Assembly (NCBI GenBank): GCA_035691865.1
Contig: DASSIM010000029.1
Coordinates: forward strand, 1 to 35,310
DNA length: 35,310 nt
Direction of reading: 5' to 3'
Source: Nitrosopolaris sp035691865
Lineage (GTDB): Archaea; Thermoproteota; Nitrososphaeria; Nitrososphaerales; Nitrososphaeraceae
Shown here: piece after piece, positions 1 to 7,799 of the stretch
Position numbering within the stretch: position 1 is the first letter of the stretch
How the letters are laid out: the number at the start of each line of letters is the position of its first letter
The notes under the pieces: generated by a model
Database searches by the model: none
The model's input: the letters and a program-made list of their open reading frames with translations, nothing else
What the model was told of the DNA's origin: nothing
Position numbers and translations under genes: made by a program

Positions 1-3
1 ATT

Positions 4-702
4 GTGTCTGATATTGAACACATAAACAAATCTCACTCAGAGTTGAAGAAGCTCATGGTTGAAAACTTCGGCATAGCTGAAGACTTGGACGAAATTCACA
101 TAAAGAATAAGCTCAGAAGCAGAGGATGGAGTACTGAAGCGATATCATTCTATCGTGAATTTACCCGATATGCTATATTATTAATTACTGAATCCTTGAA
201 TATGGTTTACAATGTGTTAATATATAGATATTCTGAACTATCTCTTAAATATGATATCAGGAATGTTGGAAGGCTCATCTTGGATAAGATCATCCTTGAC
301 GCATTGGAATATCATATTAGCATTGCTAGAGATACTTCAACAATGAGACAACTTTACTACATGAAAGATAATAATGAAAGAGCTCGAATTGTGATCGATA
401 GATTACTATCTTCCGTAGAAGCAATAGAAGAACATAATCCCTATCTAAACAAATTCACAGATAAAGAGGGAGCAAGTCTGCTGGCTTCGATCTGTTCCAT
501 GCTAGAAGCTCCGAAAAATATTGTTGAAGACTATGTCTCAAAGGAAAACTCTACCCTGAAGGTCTTTGGACACGAGTTGGTGCAAGGTGGTGATGACACT
601 CATTTCGTGAACGGCGTAATGATCAAAAATTCATACAATGAAACGAGAAGAATATCTCACAGAAAATCATCCATCCTTCATAAAATGAAGAAATCATCCT
701 AA
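4..702 (+). CDS. Hypothetical helical protein, possibly element cargo; 5' end uncertain
   Basis: The frame is open from the window edge. The GTG at position 4 is only the first usable start, so the gene may begin upstream. The visible 232 residues are rich in charged and aliphatic residues, mostly predicted helix, with no signal peptide, no Cys motif and no catalytic signature I recognise. The C-terminus is basic (several Lys/Arg/His in the last 25 residues), which would fit nucleic-acid contact, but that is inference. Its stop overlaps the 3' end of the convergent integrase gene by 9 bases. Because the integrase abuts a tRNA gene, this gene probably belongs to the same integrated element. 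No function can be given. Confidence 0.7.
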   Translation: MSDIEHINKSHSELKKLMVENFGIAEDLDEIHIKNKLRSRGWSTEAISFYREFTRYAILLITESLNMVYNVLIYRYSELSLKYDIRNVGRLILDKIILDALEYHISIARDTSTMRQLYYMKDNNERARIVIDRLLSSVEAIEEHNPYLNKFTDKEGASLLASICSMLEAPKNIVEDYVSKENSTLKVFGHELVQGGDDTHFVNGVMIKNSYNETRRISHRKSSILHKMKKSS

Positions 703-1878
703 TTTTGTCCCGTCTATCTTTGAAAATATCATTTGAAATTTCCTTTCCATCTCTTCTTGCTTGTCTATTAAATGCTGAATCTGTTTATCTTTTTCCTCTA
801 ATATTCCCTTTATTGTATATTCATTATCCTTGCTTTTTTCTGTCAAGTCTTTAACTTGCTTTTGTAGTATCTGATTATCTATATCGATAGAAACTAAAGG
901 AACTGCTTTAAGATAGTCATCCCTAACCTCGCGTTCAGTTGGCCTGTAATAAGATTCTGAAACACCAATATTATGACCCATAGTTATTTCAACGTTTATT
1001 GGCTTCATAACCTGCTCTGCACGGGACTTGTAAAACTTGCGAAAACCATGGGCGGCTTTGAATTCGTGTCTTTTTTGTCCTTTATGTTTGAATGCCGTTC
1101 TAATTCCCTGTTCCCATAATGCTCGCTCAATCATTCTCTTTATTCCAGAACTATTGAGCCTCTTTGGAGCTGTAGCAAGGCCCCATTTTGCGCCGTATCT
1201 GACATTTGTTGTCTGCCAAATATCTCTCATAAGCCAACTTTCGCTCGTGATGTGCTCACCGTAGCAAGCACGAAAGTCCATCCATTCCTTTAGACAGGAA
1301 TAGGCCTCAGCTGTCATGAACGAGTAGTACTCTTCAATATCTCCAGCATATACTATGAGTTTAGCGCAGATGATCTCCCCCTTTTCATCAGTAAAAGGGA
1401 TAACATGTTTCCATTTAAGATAATCCCACGCTCCAAGTCTTATTCCAGAGGAAACCATAACGTACACTATTGACTTTATTCTTCTATCTGGATATTCGAC
1501 AATTTTTTTAATCTCCTCGATTGTTGGTGCTCTATCATTTGCTGCTTGCCTTGCACGCGGTAATCCTCTTGTTATTTTTTTCCATGGAATTGAAATATCT
1601 GAAACCTCGCAAAACAATTTAATTGACTTTACAAAATTACGTAAAGTAGCGGCAGTAATCTCACCTTTCTGGGTCCTGTCTTTTTGAAATTGTAGGAATT
1701 TTATTATCTGTTCTGTGGCCCATTTGATCTCACTTCTTCCTTTATATGCGAAGTTATTACACCGTTTTTGGAGATCGGCCTTGCTTTCTAAATCAAACCC
1801 AATGAGGTCAAAAAAATGTCTAATTCTTCTTTCATAATATTTTCTTGTTACTTCGGCCCTAGTTGAATATTTGAACAT
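694..1878 (-). CDS. Tyrosine recombinase / phage-type integrase
   Basis: A 394-residue integrase that would catalyse site-specific recombination between an element and a chromosomal att site. An N-terminal SAM-like core-binding region (about 1-110) is followed by the catalytic domain. The visible catalytic residues are Arg147 in SSGIRLGAWDYLKW, His277-x-x-Arg280 in AAHGFRKFY, His302 in MGHNIG, and the nucleophile Tyr310 or Tyr311 in SESYYRP. The last 55 residues (about 335-390) form a Lys/Glu/Gln-rich predicted coiled coil. The gene is uninterrupted, so it is not the split SSV type whose att site lies inside int. It lies 128 bases downstream of tRNA-Pro on the same strand, the usual place for an integrase that targets a tRNA 3' end. 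An AT-rich TATA-like stretch on the minus strand (about 1958-1978) could be its promoter. Confidence 0.92.
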   Translation of the reverse strand: MFKYSTRAEVTRKYYERRIRHFFDLIGFDLESKADLQKRCNNFAYKGRSEIKWATEQIIKFLQFQKDRTQKGEITAATLRNFVKSIKLFCEVSDISIPWKKITRGLPRARQAANDRAPTIEEIKKIVEYPDRRIKSIVYVMVSSGIRLGAWDYLKWKHVIPFTDEKGEIICAKLIVYAGDIEEYYSFMTAEAYSCLKEWMDFRACYGEHITSESWLMRDIWQTTNVRYGAKWGLATAPKRLNSSGIKRMIERALWEQGIRTAFKHKGQKRHEFKAAHGFRKFYKSRAEQVMKPINVEITMGHNIGVSESYYRPTEREVRDDYLKAVPLVSIDIDNQILQKQVKDLTEKSKDNEYTIKGILEEKDKQIQHLIDKQEEMERKFQMIFSKIDGTKLG

Positions 1879-1976
1879 GAGATACGGATTCGAGAAAATA
1901 TCCTCTTCATTCTTTAATTGGACTGTTGCGTTAGAAGTGGCGTTATTTGTCGTGACTCTTCATATATATTATTATA

Positions 1977-2013
1977 ATGGGGCCTAATAAAGCGACAAGA
2001 TTGACATGGGGCC
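1977..2013. repeat. 8-bp direct repeat at tRNA 3' end (possible att core or recombination scar)
   Basis: ATGGGGCC occurs at 1977-1984 and again at 2006-2013. The second copy is the complement of the tRNA acceptor 3' end. An integrase reading away from the tRNA starts just beyond. The repeat may be part of an attachment site or a footprint of an earlier insertion. It is short enough to be chance. The true second att copy should lie left of this window. Confidence 0.3.
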
Positions 2014-2105
2014 AGTGGGATTTGAACCCACGACCGCCAGCGCCCCAGGCCTCTACCTCACCCAGCGTCGAGATGGTATCCTAGACCAAGCTAGACGATA
2101 GCCCC
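2007..2105 (-). tRNA. tRNA-Pro(GGG) with a 23-nt non-canonical intron
   Basis: Read on the minus strand, the acceptor GGGGCTA (2105-2099) pairs with TGGCCCC (2014-2008), the discriminator is A2007, and no CCA is encoded. The D-arm is 2096-2078 and the T-arm is GTGGG-TTCAAAT-CCCAC (2031-2015). Read straight through, the anticodon stem fails. Removing 2073-2051 (23 nt) restores CCAGC/GCTGG around the loop CTGGGGC, giving anticodon GGG (2046-2044), proline, and a 76-nt tRNA. The intron therefore falls after position 29, in the anticodon stem and not at the usual 37/38. A relaxed bulge-helix-bulge forms there: outer AGG/CCT, central ATAC/GTAG (one mismatch), inner CTCG/TGAG, with three-base bulges cut after their second base exactly at the deduced junctions. 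The TATA-like TTTAAAAG at 2137-2130 sits about 28 bases upstream. Confidence 0.88.
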
Positions 2106-2129
2106 CCGTATTCTCAGACTGAGTGTCCT

Positions 2130-2137
2130 CTTTTAAA
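2130..2137 (-). promoter_or_regulatory. TATA-like box of tRNA-Pro
   Basis: TTTAAAAG on the minus strand is centred about 28 bases before the first tRNA nucleotide, the normal archaeal TATA-to-start distance. It independently supports the chosen tRNA 5' end. Confidence 0.5.
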
Positions 2138-2255
2138 TGTACACCGATTGCTGAAATATCAAAGTTGAGCAACACCGCATGGATTACATTTTTGCATTTG
2201 TCGTCATGATTACGTGTTAATCTTATTGGATTTGTATACTGGCTATATTGCAACA

Positions 2256-2744
2256 TTAATCCTGTCCGTGGAGAACCTTCATACAATTATCTTGATACGT
2301 ATAGCCAATCTTTTCGTAGAAAGGAATATTGTCATCCGAACAATCTAGGACTGTTTTTATGCAGCCCATCCTGGCTGCTTGCTCCGTGGCGTAGGTTACA
2401 AGATTGAATCCAATGTTTTTCCGCCGGTATTCAGATCTTACTGAGACATCTTCAACATGTCCTACCCTTCCTCCCCCGAAGATGAATTTTTGTTCGACAA
2501 GGAGCGTTGTTGTTCCTATTATCAAACCCTGTTTGCTGCTATCTTGAGCTACCGCCACGAAAATCTTGTGCAGAGGATTTGATTTTATTTCCCTCAATAA
2601 CCTTTTCGCGGTAGGTTTACTGAGCCCTTGGACTGGGGCTAGATTCTCTAGTACCTCTAGTAATCCTCCACTTTCAATATCACTCTCCTCTATTTCACGT
2701 ATTGTATACTTTATAGAAGGTTCATGTATTTCATAGCTTTTCAT
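2256..2744 (-). CDS. GNAT acetyltransferase resembling glucosamine-6-phosphate N-acetyltransferase (GNA1)
   Basis: A 162-residue single-domain GNAT protein. The acetyl-CoA-binding core is around residues 96-115, with GHVEDVSVRSEYRRKNIG matching motif A (R-x-x-x-I-G in the pyrophosphate loop). It is followed by the conserved LDCSDDNIPFYEKIGY block near the C-terminus. This paired pattern (GHVEDV...SEYR, LDCS..N.PFYEK.G) is typical of eukaryotic GNA1, which acetylates glucosamine-6-phosphate on the way to UDP-GlcNAc. The length also fits GNA1 (about 150-180). A purine-rich GGAG lies about 10 bases before the ATG. The gene stands alone, with the tRNA downstream. Other small-molecule acetyltransferase roles remain possible, so no symbol is given. 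Confidence 0.8.
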   Translation of the reverse strand: MKSYEIHEPSIKYTIREIEESDIESGGLLEVLENLAPVQGLSKPTAKRLLREIKSNPLHKIFVAVAQDSSKQGLIIGTTTLLVEQKFIFGGGRVGHVEDVSVRSEYRRKNIGFNLVTYATEQAARMGCIKTVLDCSDDNIPFYEKIGYTYQDNCMKVLHGQD

Positions 2745-3066
2745 ACGACCACGCTCCTTTTATCCGACATAACCAATAAATTATTATGCTCCTTAAAGAA
2801 GTTAGATGCTACGGGGAATGGAGCAATTTTTCATGACACGAAGTTATGACAAAAAAAGAAACTCAATATTTCTTAAGCCATTTACGATTCAAAATGAAAG
2901 ATAGACACTACTCGAGTGAAGTGGGTTATCGAACGGAGCGAGAAAAAGCATCATTAAGTAAGGAAGCCGTTGTAGAAATATTGAATAATTAGACGACTTA
3001 AGACCAGAATTTAATATCGACCAAGTACGAGGACCAAAATATAATATTAAAGGGATTAAAAACTAA
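2745..3066. other. Intergenic region with one tiny possible ORF
   Basis: No standard gene is seen. A 32-codon open frame on the plus strand (2894-2992, from ATG, ending VVEILNN) is hydrophilic. It could be a mini-protein or a remnant, and there is no supporting motif. A TATA-like ATAATATTAA (3041-3050) belongs to the next gene. Confidence 0.3.
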
Positions 3067-3468
3067 ATGACAAGAGTGGACAAGAAAATACCTATTTTTA
3101 TTGCAGTTGCGATAATTGCAACAGTCGTTGTGTATCTAGGATTGGAGTACTCTCAATTGTTTCCTACACTCTTTTCTGCATCAATATCAAGTGAAGAAGC
3201 CATATCCGTTATAGCACATACATTGAACCTTACCAATTATAATGTAAATGATTTCTCAACTAGGTATGTATATATCAAAGGTGATGGCAGCATTTTCGAG
3301 TCTAATATAAATTCTAATTTAATTGGAGCATATATTGGCAAGACCGCCCCAACAATAACGACAGGAAATTATTTTGCATGGGAAATAAAATACAAGAGTG
3401 ATGTTTATTTCCTCGATGGCACAACTGGAGAAATCATTTTACACTCAAAAACCAATAAATTCGGTTAG
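3067..3468 (+). CDS. Membrane-anchored small protein, PepSY-like
   Basis: A 133-residue protein. Residues 8-30 form one hydrophobic segment preceded by Lys/Arg, so the rest is predicted to face outside as an anchored or exported domain. The mature part starts with an SSEEAI helix and ends with a YFLDGTTGEI strand-turn-strand. That arrangement recalls a single PepSY domain (helix then beta hairpin, ending in D-x-x-T-G-E-I), a family linked to peptidase inhibition and envelope proteins. The resemblance is visual only. TATA-like ATAATATTAA at 3041-3050, about 23 bases before the ATG, suggests a nearly leaderless transcript. Confidence 0.65.
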   Translation: MTRVDKKIPIFIAVAIIATVVVYLGLEYSQLFPTLFSASISSEEAISVIAHTLNLTNYNVNDFSTRYVYIKGDGSIFESNINSNLIGAYIGKTAPTITTGNYFAWEIKYKSDVYFLDGTTGEIILHSKTNKFG

Positions 3469-3822
3469 AAGATTGTTTCAGGTTAAATGATGCTAAACCA
3501 TCTTAGAGATATTAATTGAATTTACTAATCCGTTCTCAGGTTAAATTACTCCTCAGTAATATTTCTCATGTTACTATGTGATTCTTCTGACCAAACAATT
3601 CAAATTGGGATATGGTTATAACTATTAAATCAACAATAGTTAACGAAATCTCTTGAAATTCTGTGAATGATAGATATTGGTAATGGTGATAATGAAGAAA
3701 CCAGTATCTGATCCTGTTAGAATAATATAGCTTATACTACCACCACGGATAGTAGTGCTTAAATCAAATGATTGAAAATAACACCTATTTACTTTTTTGT
3801 TTAGAAGGCAGATCCTTCTTTA
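3469..3822. other. Intergenic, nothing recognised
   Basis: About 350 AT-rich bases between two genes that end toward each other. No open frame, hairpin or repeat stands out. Confidence 0.5.
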
Positions 3823-4119
3823 CTAAAGTTGTTTTATTTCGATAGTGTAAGATATAACTCCCCGGTCAACCAATATTCCATTTTTTAGTGGTACGTATAC
3901 ACTAGCAGGCTTATCTGCACTAATTACCTCTGTGGTAAGTGTATTAAGACTATCTCTCTTATCGAATATGTTATTAGCAACACGTTGACTTTTTTCCGAA
4001 ATATACACTAAAATTTCGGCTCTTTTCTCCTCAATTCCCCTATTTTCCAAATTAAGCCTAATCCCAATCAATTGATTTCTGAGGGCATATTCAGGTTCCA
4101 CTTTAGTGACGACAATCAT
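3823..4119 (-). CDS. Hypothetical small beta-rich protein
   Basis: A 98-residue protein with alternating hydrophobic/polar stretches (IGIRLNLENRG, AEILVYIS, ASVYVPLKNGIL, ISYTIEIKQL), as expected for a small beta-sandwich of the CARDB/immunoglobulin-like type. There is no signal peptide, membrane segment or Cys. The fold suggestion is inference from strand pattern. A TATA-like TTTTTTATATCC on the minus strand lies near 4167-4178, which leaves a leader of roughly 25 bases or more carrying the inverted repeat at 4135-4150. That is unusual here, where most genes look leaderless. Confidence 0.6.
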   Translation of the reverse strand: MIVVTKVEPEYALRNQLIGIRLNLENRGIEEKRAEILVYISEKSQRVANNIFDKRDSLNTLTTEVISADKPASVYVPLKNGILVDRGVISYTIEIKQL

Positions 4120-4134
4120 GATAAGTGTCTTTCA

Positions 4135-4150
4135 CTCTCTTTCAAGAGAG
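4135..4150. promoter_or_regulatory. Perfect 7-bp inverted repeat in the leader of the 3823-4119 gene
   Basis: CTCTCTT-TC-AAGAGAG is a perfect dyad. With a one-base bulge the flanking TTTC/AAA can extend it. It lies between the presumed TATA box and the ATG. It could be a protein operator or an RNA hairpin near the start codon. Confidence 0.45.
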
Positions 4151-4777
4151 AAACGGTCGCTCCGGATATAAAAAACATGTTACGAAAATGTAGACTCATT
4201 TGTGTATAGCAATAACAAAGTCTGAATTGAGTCCTGATGTTGCATTTTCACGCCAAAAGCAGCTTATCCTGAATTATATTTCGCTAGAGATGCGCATTTT
4301 TGGCTATAGCAATAACGCTTGTCACTTGTGATTCAACAAATATCGCTAGTGAGTAAATAGAATATCACTAATGATACATATTGTACATTTATAAATCATG
4401 CAAAGGCTAAAGAAGCAAAGAAAATCCTGGCTAGCTCTTTCACTCTAGAAATGCCTGTATAGCTGATACTTATTTTAATTGGAGACCAATTCTAAGTATT
4501 CCTCCGAATTGTACATACCTGCTCTTCTGCGGATTTACACGGAATCGAATAAGAAAAATAAAACATTCCAGCACGTAAGAATATTTAATCAATAGCCTCT
4601 TTTGCTTTTGCAATCAGAGTCCCATAGAGTAATAAAAATGAGGCAAATAAAAAGTCAATCTATTTTGTCCTTAGAAGACGAATTTGACATAATCATATAT
4701 GATGGCCACTCAATAAATCTAATTTGCCCCTACAGCCTAAATCTAGTTAACAACTTCGTTAAAGGCTCTTTAAGGCT
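4151..4777. other. Long intergenic region with a 12-bp direct repeat
   Basis: No convincing gene is seen. TATAGCAATAAC occurs at 4205-4216 and 4305-4316, exactly 100 bases apart. A frame from an ATG near 4638 reads SILSLEDEFDI, like the first strand and acidic pocket of a response-regulator receiver domain, but it ends without the rest of the domain. It is at most a gene fragment. Confidence 0.35.
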
Positions 4778-5860
4778 TTATTTTTCTTTCTGTTGTTCAG
4801 ATGACCATCGACGCGAATAAAATTCGTCCTTGAGTTTAAGTCCATTAAACATTTGAAAATATGCTTGTTTTATCTTATTTTGCTTGTCTAATTCAGATCG
4901 TATCCAAAGTGTTTCAAATATAGATATGCAAGAAGAAACTGTCAATTCACTATTTGAATAGATTGCGGATCCTGATGCTTCCTCAAAGCTTTCCTTTGCA
5001 TCATCGTTTACTTCGATAGCCAAAGAAGTTGTTTGATCAACAACGAGGGTCACGATCTTGGTTTGTAAAGGTTTTGTGATGTATTGAACATGTAGTTGAC
5101 TATGACTTTGTCGAAGTTCTTCTTGAATTGTGTCCTTTGTTACATCGTCACCTGCTTGTATCAACACCTTGATACTTACATCTTTTGGGACCTGTAATAG
5201 CAAGTTTAACATGCCACCATACTTCGCCCGATAAAACGAATTAGCGGTGGAAAATAGCAAAAGGATTTCATCTCTTGCCGACATTAGTAGATTATTAACA
5301 ATTCTTCTTATTTCTGCAGGTTCATTAATGGTGTCTGCGAATTCGGTCCTAGTTCCCCTACCAATTTCCTTGATTTTCTCTTTTGCGGGAGTCGCATTAG
5401 TACAAAGGTTATCAAATAGATATTGTTGTAGATCTACAAATGATTTGGTATTTGTATGGAAAAGTTGTTGTCTTTCTGTAGTCTTCCCCTCATTCTCCGT
5501 AATTTGGCATAGATAATTAACTCCATCTGCAATCTGAAAATTGCCTTTAATTTTGTCATTATGGAAAACCTCTCCGCATTTCATCATTTGTCTGCAAAAA
5601 GATATATTTCCTTCATTGAGGGAAGTAACGAACCTCACTCTAATTCCTCTATCTTTGAGAACCTTTATTGCATTCCATAACTTTTCATTTTCCATTAATA
5701 AAGCCAATCCATTTTGATCAATACAGCAATCGAATCTTTCGTTAATATTGGAAATTATTTCTAATGGTAATCTTGCTATATCTTCGTTAGCATATAGGAT
5801 CTCAATTTGAGCAGGGTGCCAATCTGTCGGCAAAATCAACCAGCTAATTATCGTTGTCAC
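4778..5860 (-). CDS. PLD/TrmB-like sensor domain protein without kinase or DNA-binding domain
   Basis: A 360-residue cytoplasmic protein made of two similar halves. Each has a helix, a GIRVRFVTS or VSIKVLIQA beta strand, and a downstream strand set (first half about 45-145, second about 185-335). The layout is that of the phospholipase-D/TrmB-C-terminal-like sensory module that precedes histidine kinase domains in many Nitrososphaera-type proteins. The linker with TEFADTINEPAEIRRIVNNLL followed by ARDEILLLFSTANSF is characteristic of that group as I remember it. No HKD catalytic motif, His-phosphorylation box, ATPase domain or winged helix is present, so this is a stand-alone sensor or a decayed kinase. 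The ligand is unknown. Confidence 0.7.
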   Translation of the reverse strand: MTTIISWLILPTDWHPAQIEILYANEDIARLPLEIISNINERFDCCIDQNGLALLMENEKLWNAIKVLKDRGIRVRFVTSLNEGNISFCRQMMKCGEVFHNDKIKGNFQIADGVNYLCQITENEGKTTERQQLFHTNTKSFVDLQQYLFDNLCTNATPAKEKIKEIGRGTRTEFADTINEPAEIRRIVNNLLMSARDEILLLFSTANSFYRAKYGGMLNLLLQVPKDVSIKVLIQAGDDVTKDTIQEELRQSHSQLHVQYITKPLQTKIVTLVVDQTTSLAIEVNDDAKESFEEASGSAIYSNSELTVSSCISIFETLWIRSELDKQNKIKQAYFQMFNGLKLKDEFYSRRWSSEQQKEK

Positions 5861-5953
5861 GATATTTAAAGTCAGTCTTTGATATTCTCGAAAATTTTAA
5901 TAATAAATACTGAATGAATAAAGAGAATTACTAATTTTTTGGATTGGTAAATG

Positions 5954-5960
5954 TTTAAAA
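5954..5960 (+). promoter_or_regulatory. TATA-like box for the DUF4242 gene
   Basis: TTTAAAA centred about 28 bases before the TTG at 5985 supports that unusual start and a leaderless transcript. Confidence 0.45.
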
Positions 5961-5984
5961 GCGAGATGTTTTTTATTTGACTGG

Positions 5985-6239
5985 TTGCCCGTATTTCTGG
6001 ATGTCCATAAAGTCCCTTTCTCAGAAGAGCATTTAAAGGAGCTTTGTAATGCTCCTGCAGACGAGTTCGGCGTAAGTCATGTAAATTTGTTGTATAATAA
6101 GGAGGCAAATGTTTGCTTTTGTATACTGGATGCCCCTAACGTCGCAGCTGTTGAAAATCATCATAACAAAGCTGGAATAAAGTGTGAATGGATTACGGAA
6201 GTAAACCTGGCTAGAACTGTGCCCTCTGGTCAATCTTGA
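5985..6239 (+). CDS. DUF4242 family protein (nickel-binding-type small protein)
   Basis: An 84-residue protein with the DUF4242 layout: opening strand MPVFLDVHKVP, helix, VSHVNLLYNKEANVCFCILDAP in the middle, then a helix with HH and the final strand EWITEV. DUF4242 is a ferredoxin-like alpha-beta fold. Some members, such as the Streptomyces SCO4226 type, bind nickel. His8 and His residues in AVENHHNKA are possible ligands. The start is TTG, chosen because the conserved N-terminal strand begins there and a TATA-like box is correctly placed. There is no operon partner. A metal role is family-based inference. Confidence 0.8.
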   Translation: MPVFLDVHKVPFSEEHLKELCNAPADEFGVSHVNLLYNKEANVCFCILDAPNVAAVENHHNKAGIKCEWITEVNLARTVPSGQS

Positions 6240-6509
6240 TCCTATCTCGCTATGATCACAGAAATGCTAGGGTTTGTAACAAATAGTTTTTCTGTCTGAA
6301 TAATGCCGACAGGAGACAGACAAACGGAAAAACGTATTGGCTCATATGGTTTTCTTTGCGTTAACCGAGTCAAGACCTAGGCACGCCTGTAGAAATGTAG
6401 AGCCGATAAAAGTCAAAATATGTAGTTAGAGGAAGTGATCGTCTCTAGACATTAATCTTACTCAGAGAATACAATATATTTGACTCCATATCATAGAATG
6501 TGATCTTTT

Positions 6510-6997
6510 TTGGCAAATAACAGTTTCCCGATGAGGGAATGGCATGTAGAACACATGGAAAAGACAATTGTAAAGTTTGTAGCAGGATTATCAGAGAACG
6601 CATCTAGCTGGCAACGAAGACAACATAAGCGATACGGGACAATAACACATTGTTGCAGACAAATAAACTATGATCTGAAGCATGGCGTAACGAATGAAGA
6701 AGTTCTCTCTTTTTTACAAAAAATTCGACTTGACTCGTCATATTCCAGTACTCAAAATATTGAAGGCTTTACTGGAAGATTAGATGAACTCGAGAAACAC
6801 TATATACTAGCCAACGAAAATGTTGCCTCTGTTAGGGGTACCTTTTAGGTCAGGCAAAGCCAAAGCCCTGGATCGATAACAATGTTCTAGAACTATTTGA
6901 AGTTCAAACTCATCTACTGAAAGCCCATTTTGTTCCAATTCTACAACTTTTGATGCAAGAACACAATATCGTCACACTTTATTGCACTCTAAAATAG
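6510..6997 (+). pseudogene. Hypothetical gene split by a one-base frameshift
   Basis: The first part (6510-6848) encodes 112 hydrophilic helical residues and stops just after a run GGGG at 6835-6838. From 6839 another frame continues without a stop to the TAG at 6995-6997, reading YLLGQAKPKPWI then LELFEVQTHLLKAHF. One extra G would join the two into a protein of about 160 residues. Function is not recognised. There are two Cys (THCC) in the middle of the first part and no signal peptide. The start is TTG at 6510 or ATG at 6531. This is either a young pseudogene or a sequencing indel in a homopolymer. Confidence 0.6.
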
Positions 6998-7004
6998 TTT
7001 GGTC

Positions 7005-7310
7005 ATGAATGCAACTGATATATTAGATTGCAGCAATGACTTTCGTATGGCATTACCTAAGACATGTTCATTTAGAGATAGAGACGTTGATTGTGCATTG
7101 CCTCCTTCATATATTGTCTCTGTAGGAGAAGAAAGTGAAGAGTACATGATTGCTGTTGTCTGCCATGATCACCGAGACCGAATGGAAAAGCGGCTAAAAG
7201 CTATGCAATCAGCAAGAAAAATTCCACAAGGTAAGGCAAAATTCCAGAACATAAAGCTGGTAGTTACAGATTGTATCCGTGAAACCGGCGATAACGCTTG
7301 CACTCCCTAA
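7005..7310 (+). CDS. Hypothetical small cysteine-containing protein
   Basis: About 101 residues from the ATG at 7005; an in-frame TTG lies two codons upstream. Five Cys are spread through it (DCSND, KTCSFRDRDVDC, VVCHDHRD, VTDCI) plus a sixth near the end. The middle reads PPSYIVSVGEESEEYMIAVVC, as in a small beta-sheet domain that binds a metal through Cys and His. I do not recognise the family. The region is probably cytoplasmic (no signal peptide). It follows the frameshifted gene by only 7 bases, so the two may be co-transcribed. Confidence 0.6.
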   Translation: MNATDILDCSNDFRMALPKTCSFRDRDVDCALPPSYIVSVGEESEEYMIAVVCHDHRDRMEKRLKAMQSARKIPQGKAKFQNIKLVVTDCIRETGDNACTP

Positions 7311-7498
7311 ATCGTCGAGCTGCTAATCGATCAAAGAGACACTGAAAATCCTGTTACAAACGCCACCATAATAAAGCTGAAAATAATTGTGATATAGCCA
7401 ACATGGCAACCACTTTCCTCAGAAGTCTCTAAAACGGAGACAAATGTCGGTCTTGGAGAGTAGGAGCAAACGAAAAAGATTGAAACGAAATATTATTC

Positions 7499-7681
7499 TC
7501 AGGATTGAATATAGTGACACATTTGGCAGGTATTGTATGTTTCACCGTCTACATGACTAAAGTGTGTGTTACAAGATAGGCAAGTATGATGCATGTCATC
7601 GAATCCATCACTAGCAACAAACCTAAAGCTTTCCAGGTGTTGATTCTTACATTTGATACATCTGCAACCGCATAAAGCCAT
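7499..7681 (-). CDS. Zinc-ribbon mini-protein
   Basis: Sixty residues with Cys pairs CGCRCIKC, CLSC and CQMC. The C-x2-C ... C-x2-C ... C-x2-C spacing predicts one or two zinc knuckles and little else. Such ribbons bind nucleic acid or protein partners. No target can be deduced. It is transcribed divergently from the thioredoxin-like gene at 7800, sharing about 120 bases of upstream sequence. Confidence 0.55.
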   Translation of the reverse strand: MALCGCRCIKCKNQHLESFRFVASDGFDDMHHTCLSCNTHFSHVDGETYNTCQMCHYIQS

Positions 7682-7799
7682 ACTAATTTTTAGTCAATTG
7701 ACATTGCCTAATATAAAATATTATTGATACAACCGTGCTAGTCTGCAGATATCTGGTTTAGTATTTACTATTGGTTTAAATTAGATTTTCCTGAAAACT

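Noticed and set aside
2053..2286. 77-codon minus-strand frame
   Set aside because: It runs through the tRNA-Pro gene and its promoter, so it is not a protein gene.
4602..4820. 72-codon plus-strand frame with SILSLEDEFDI
   Set aside because: The start resembles a response-regulator receiver, but the domain stops after one strand and the end overlaps the sensor gene. At most a fragment.
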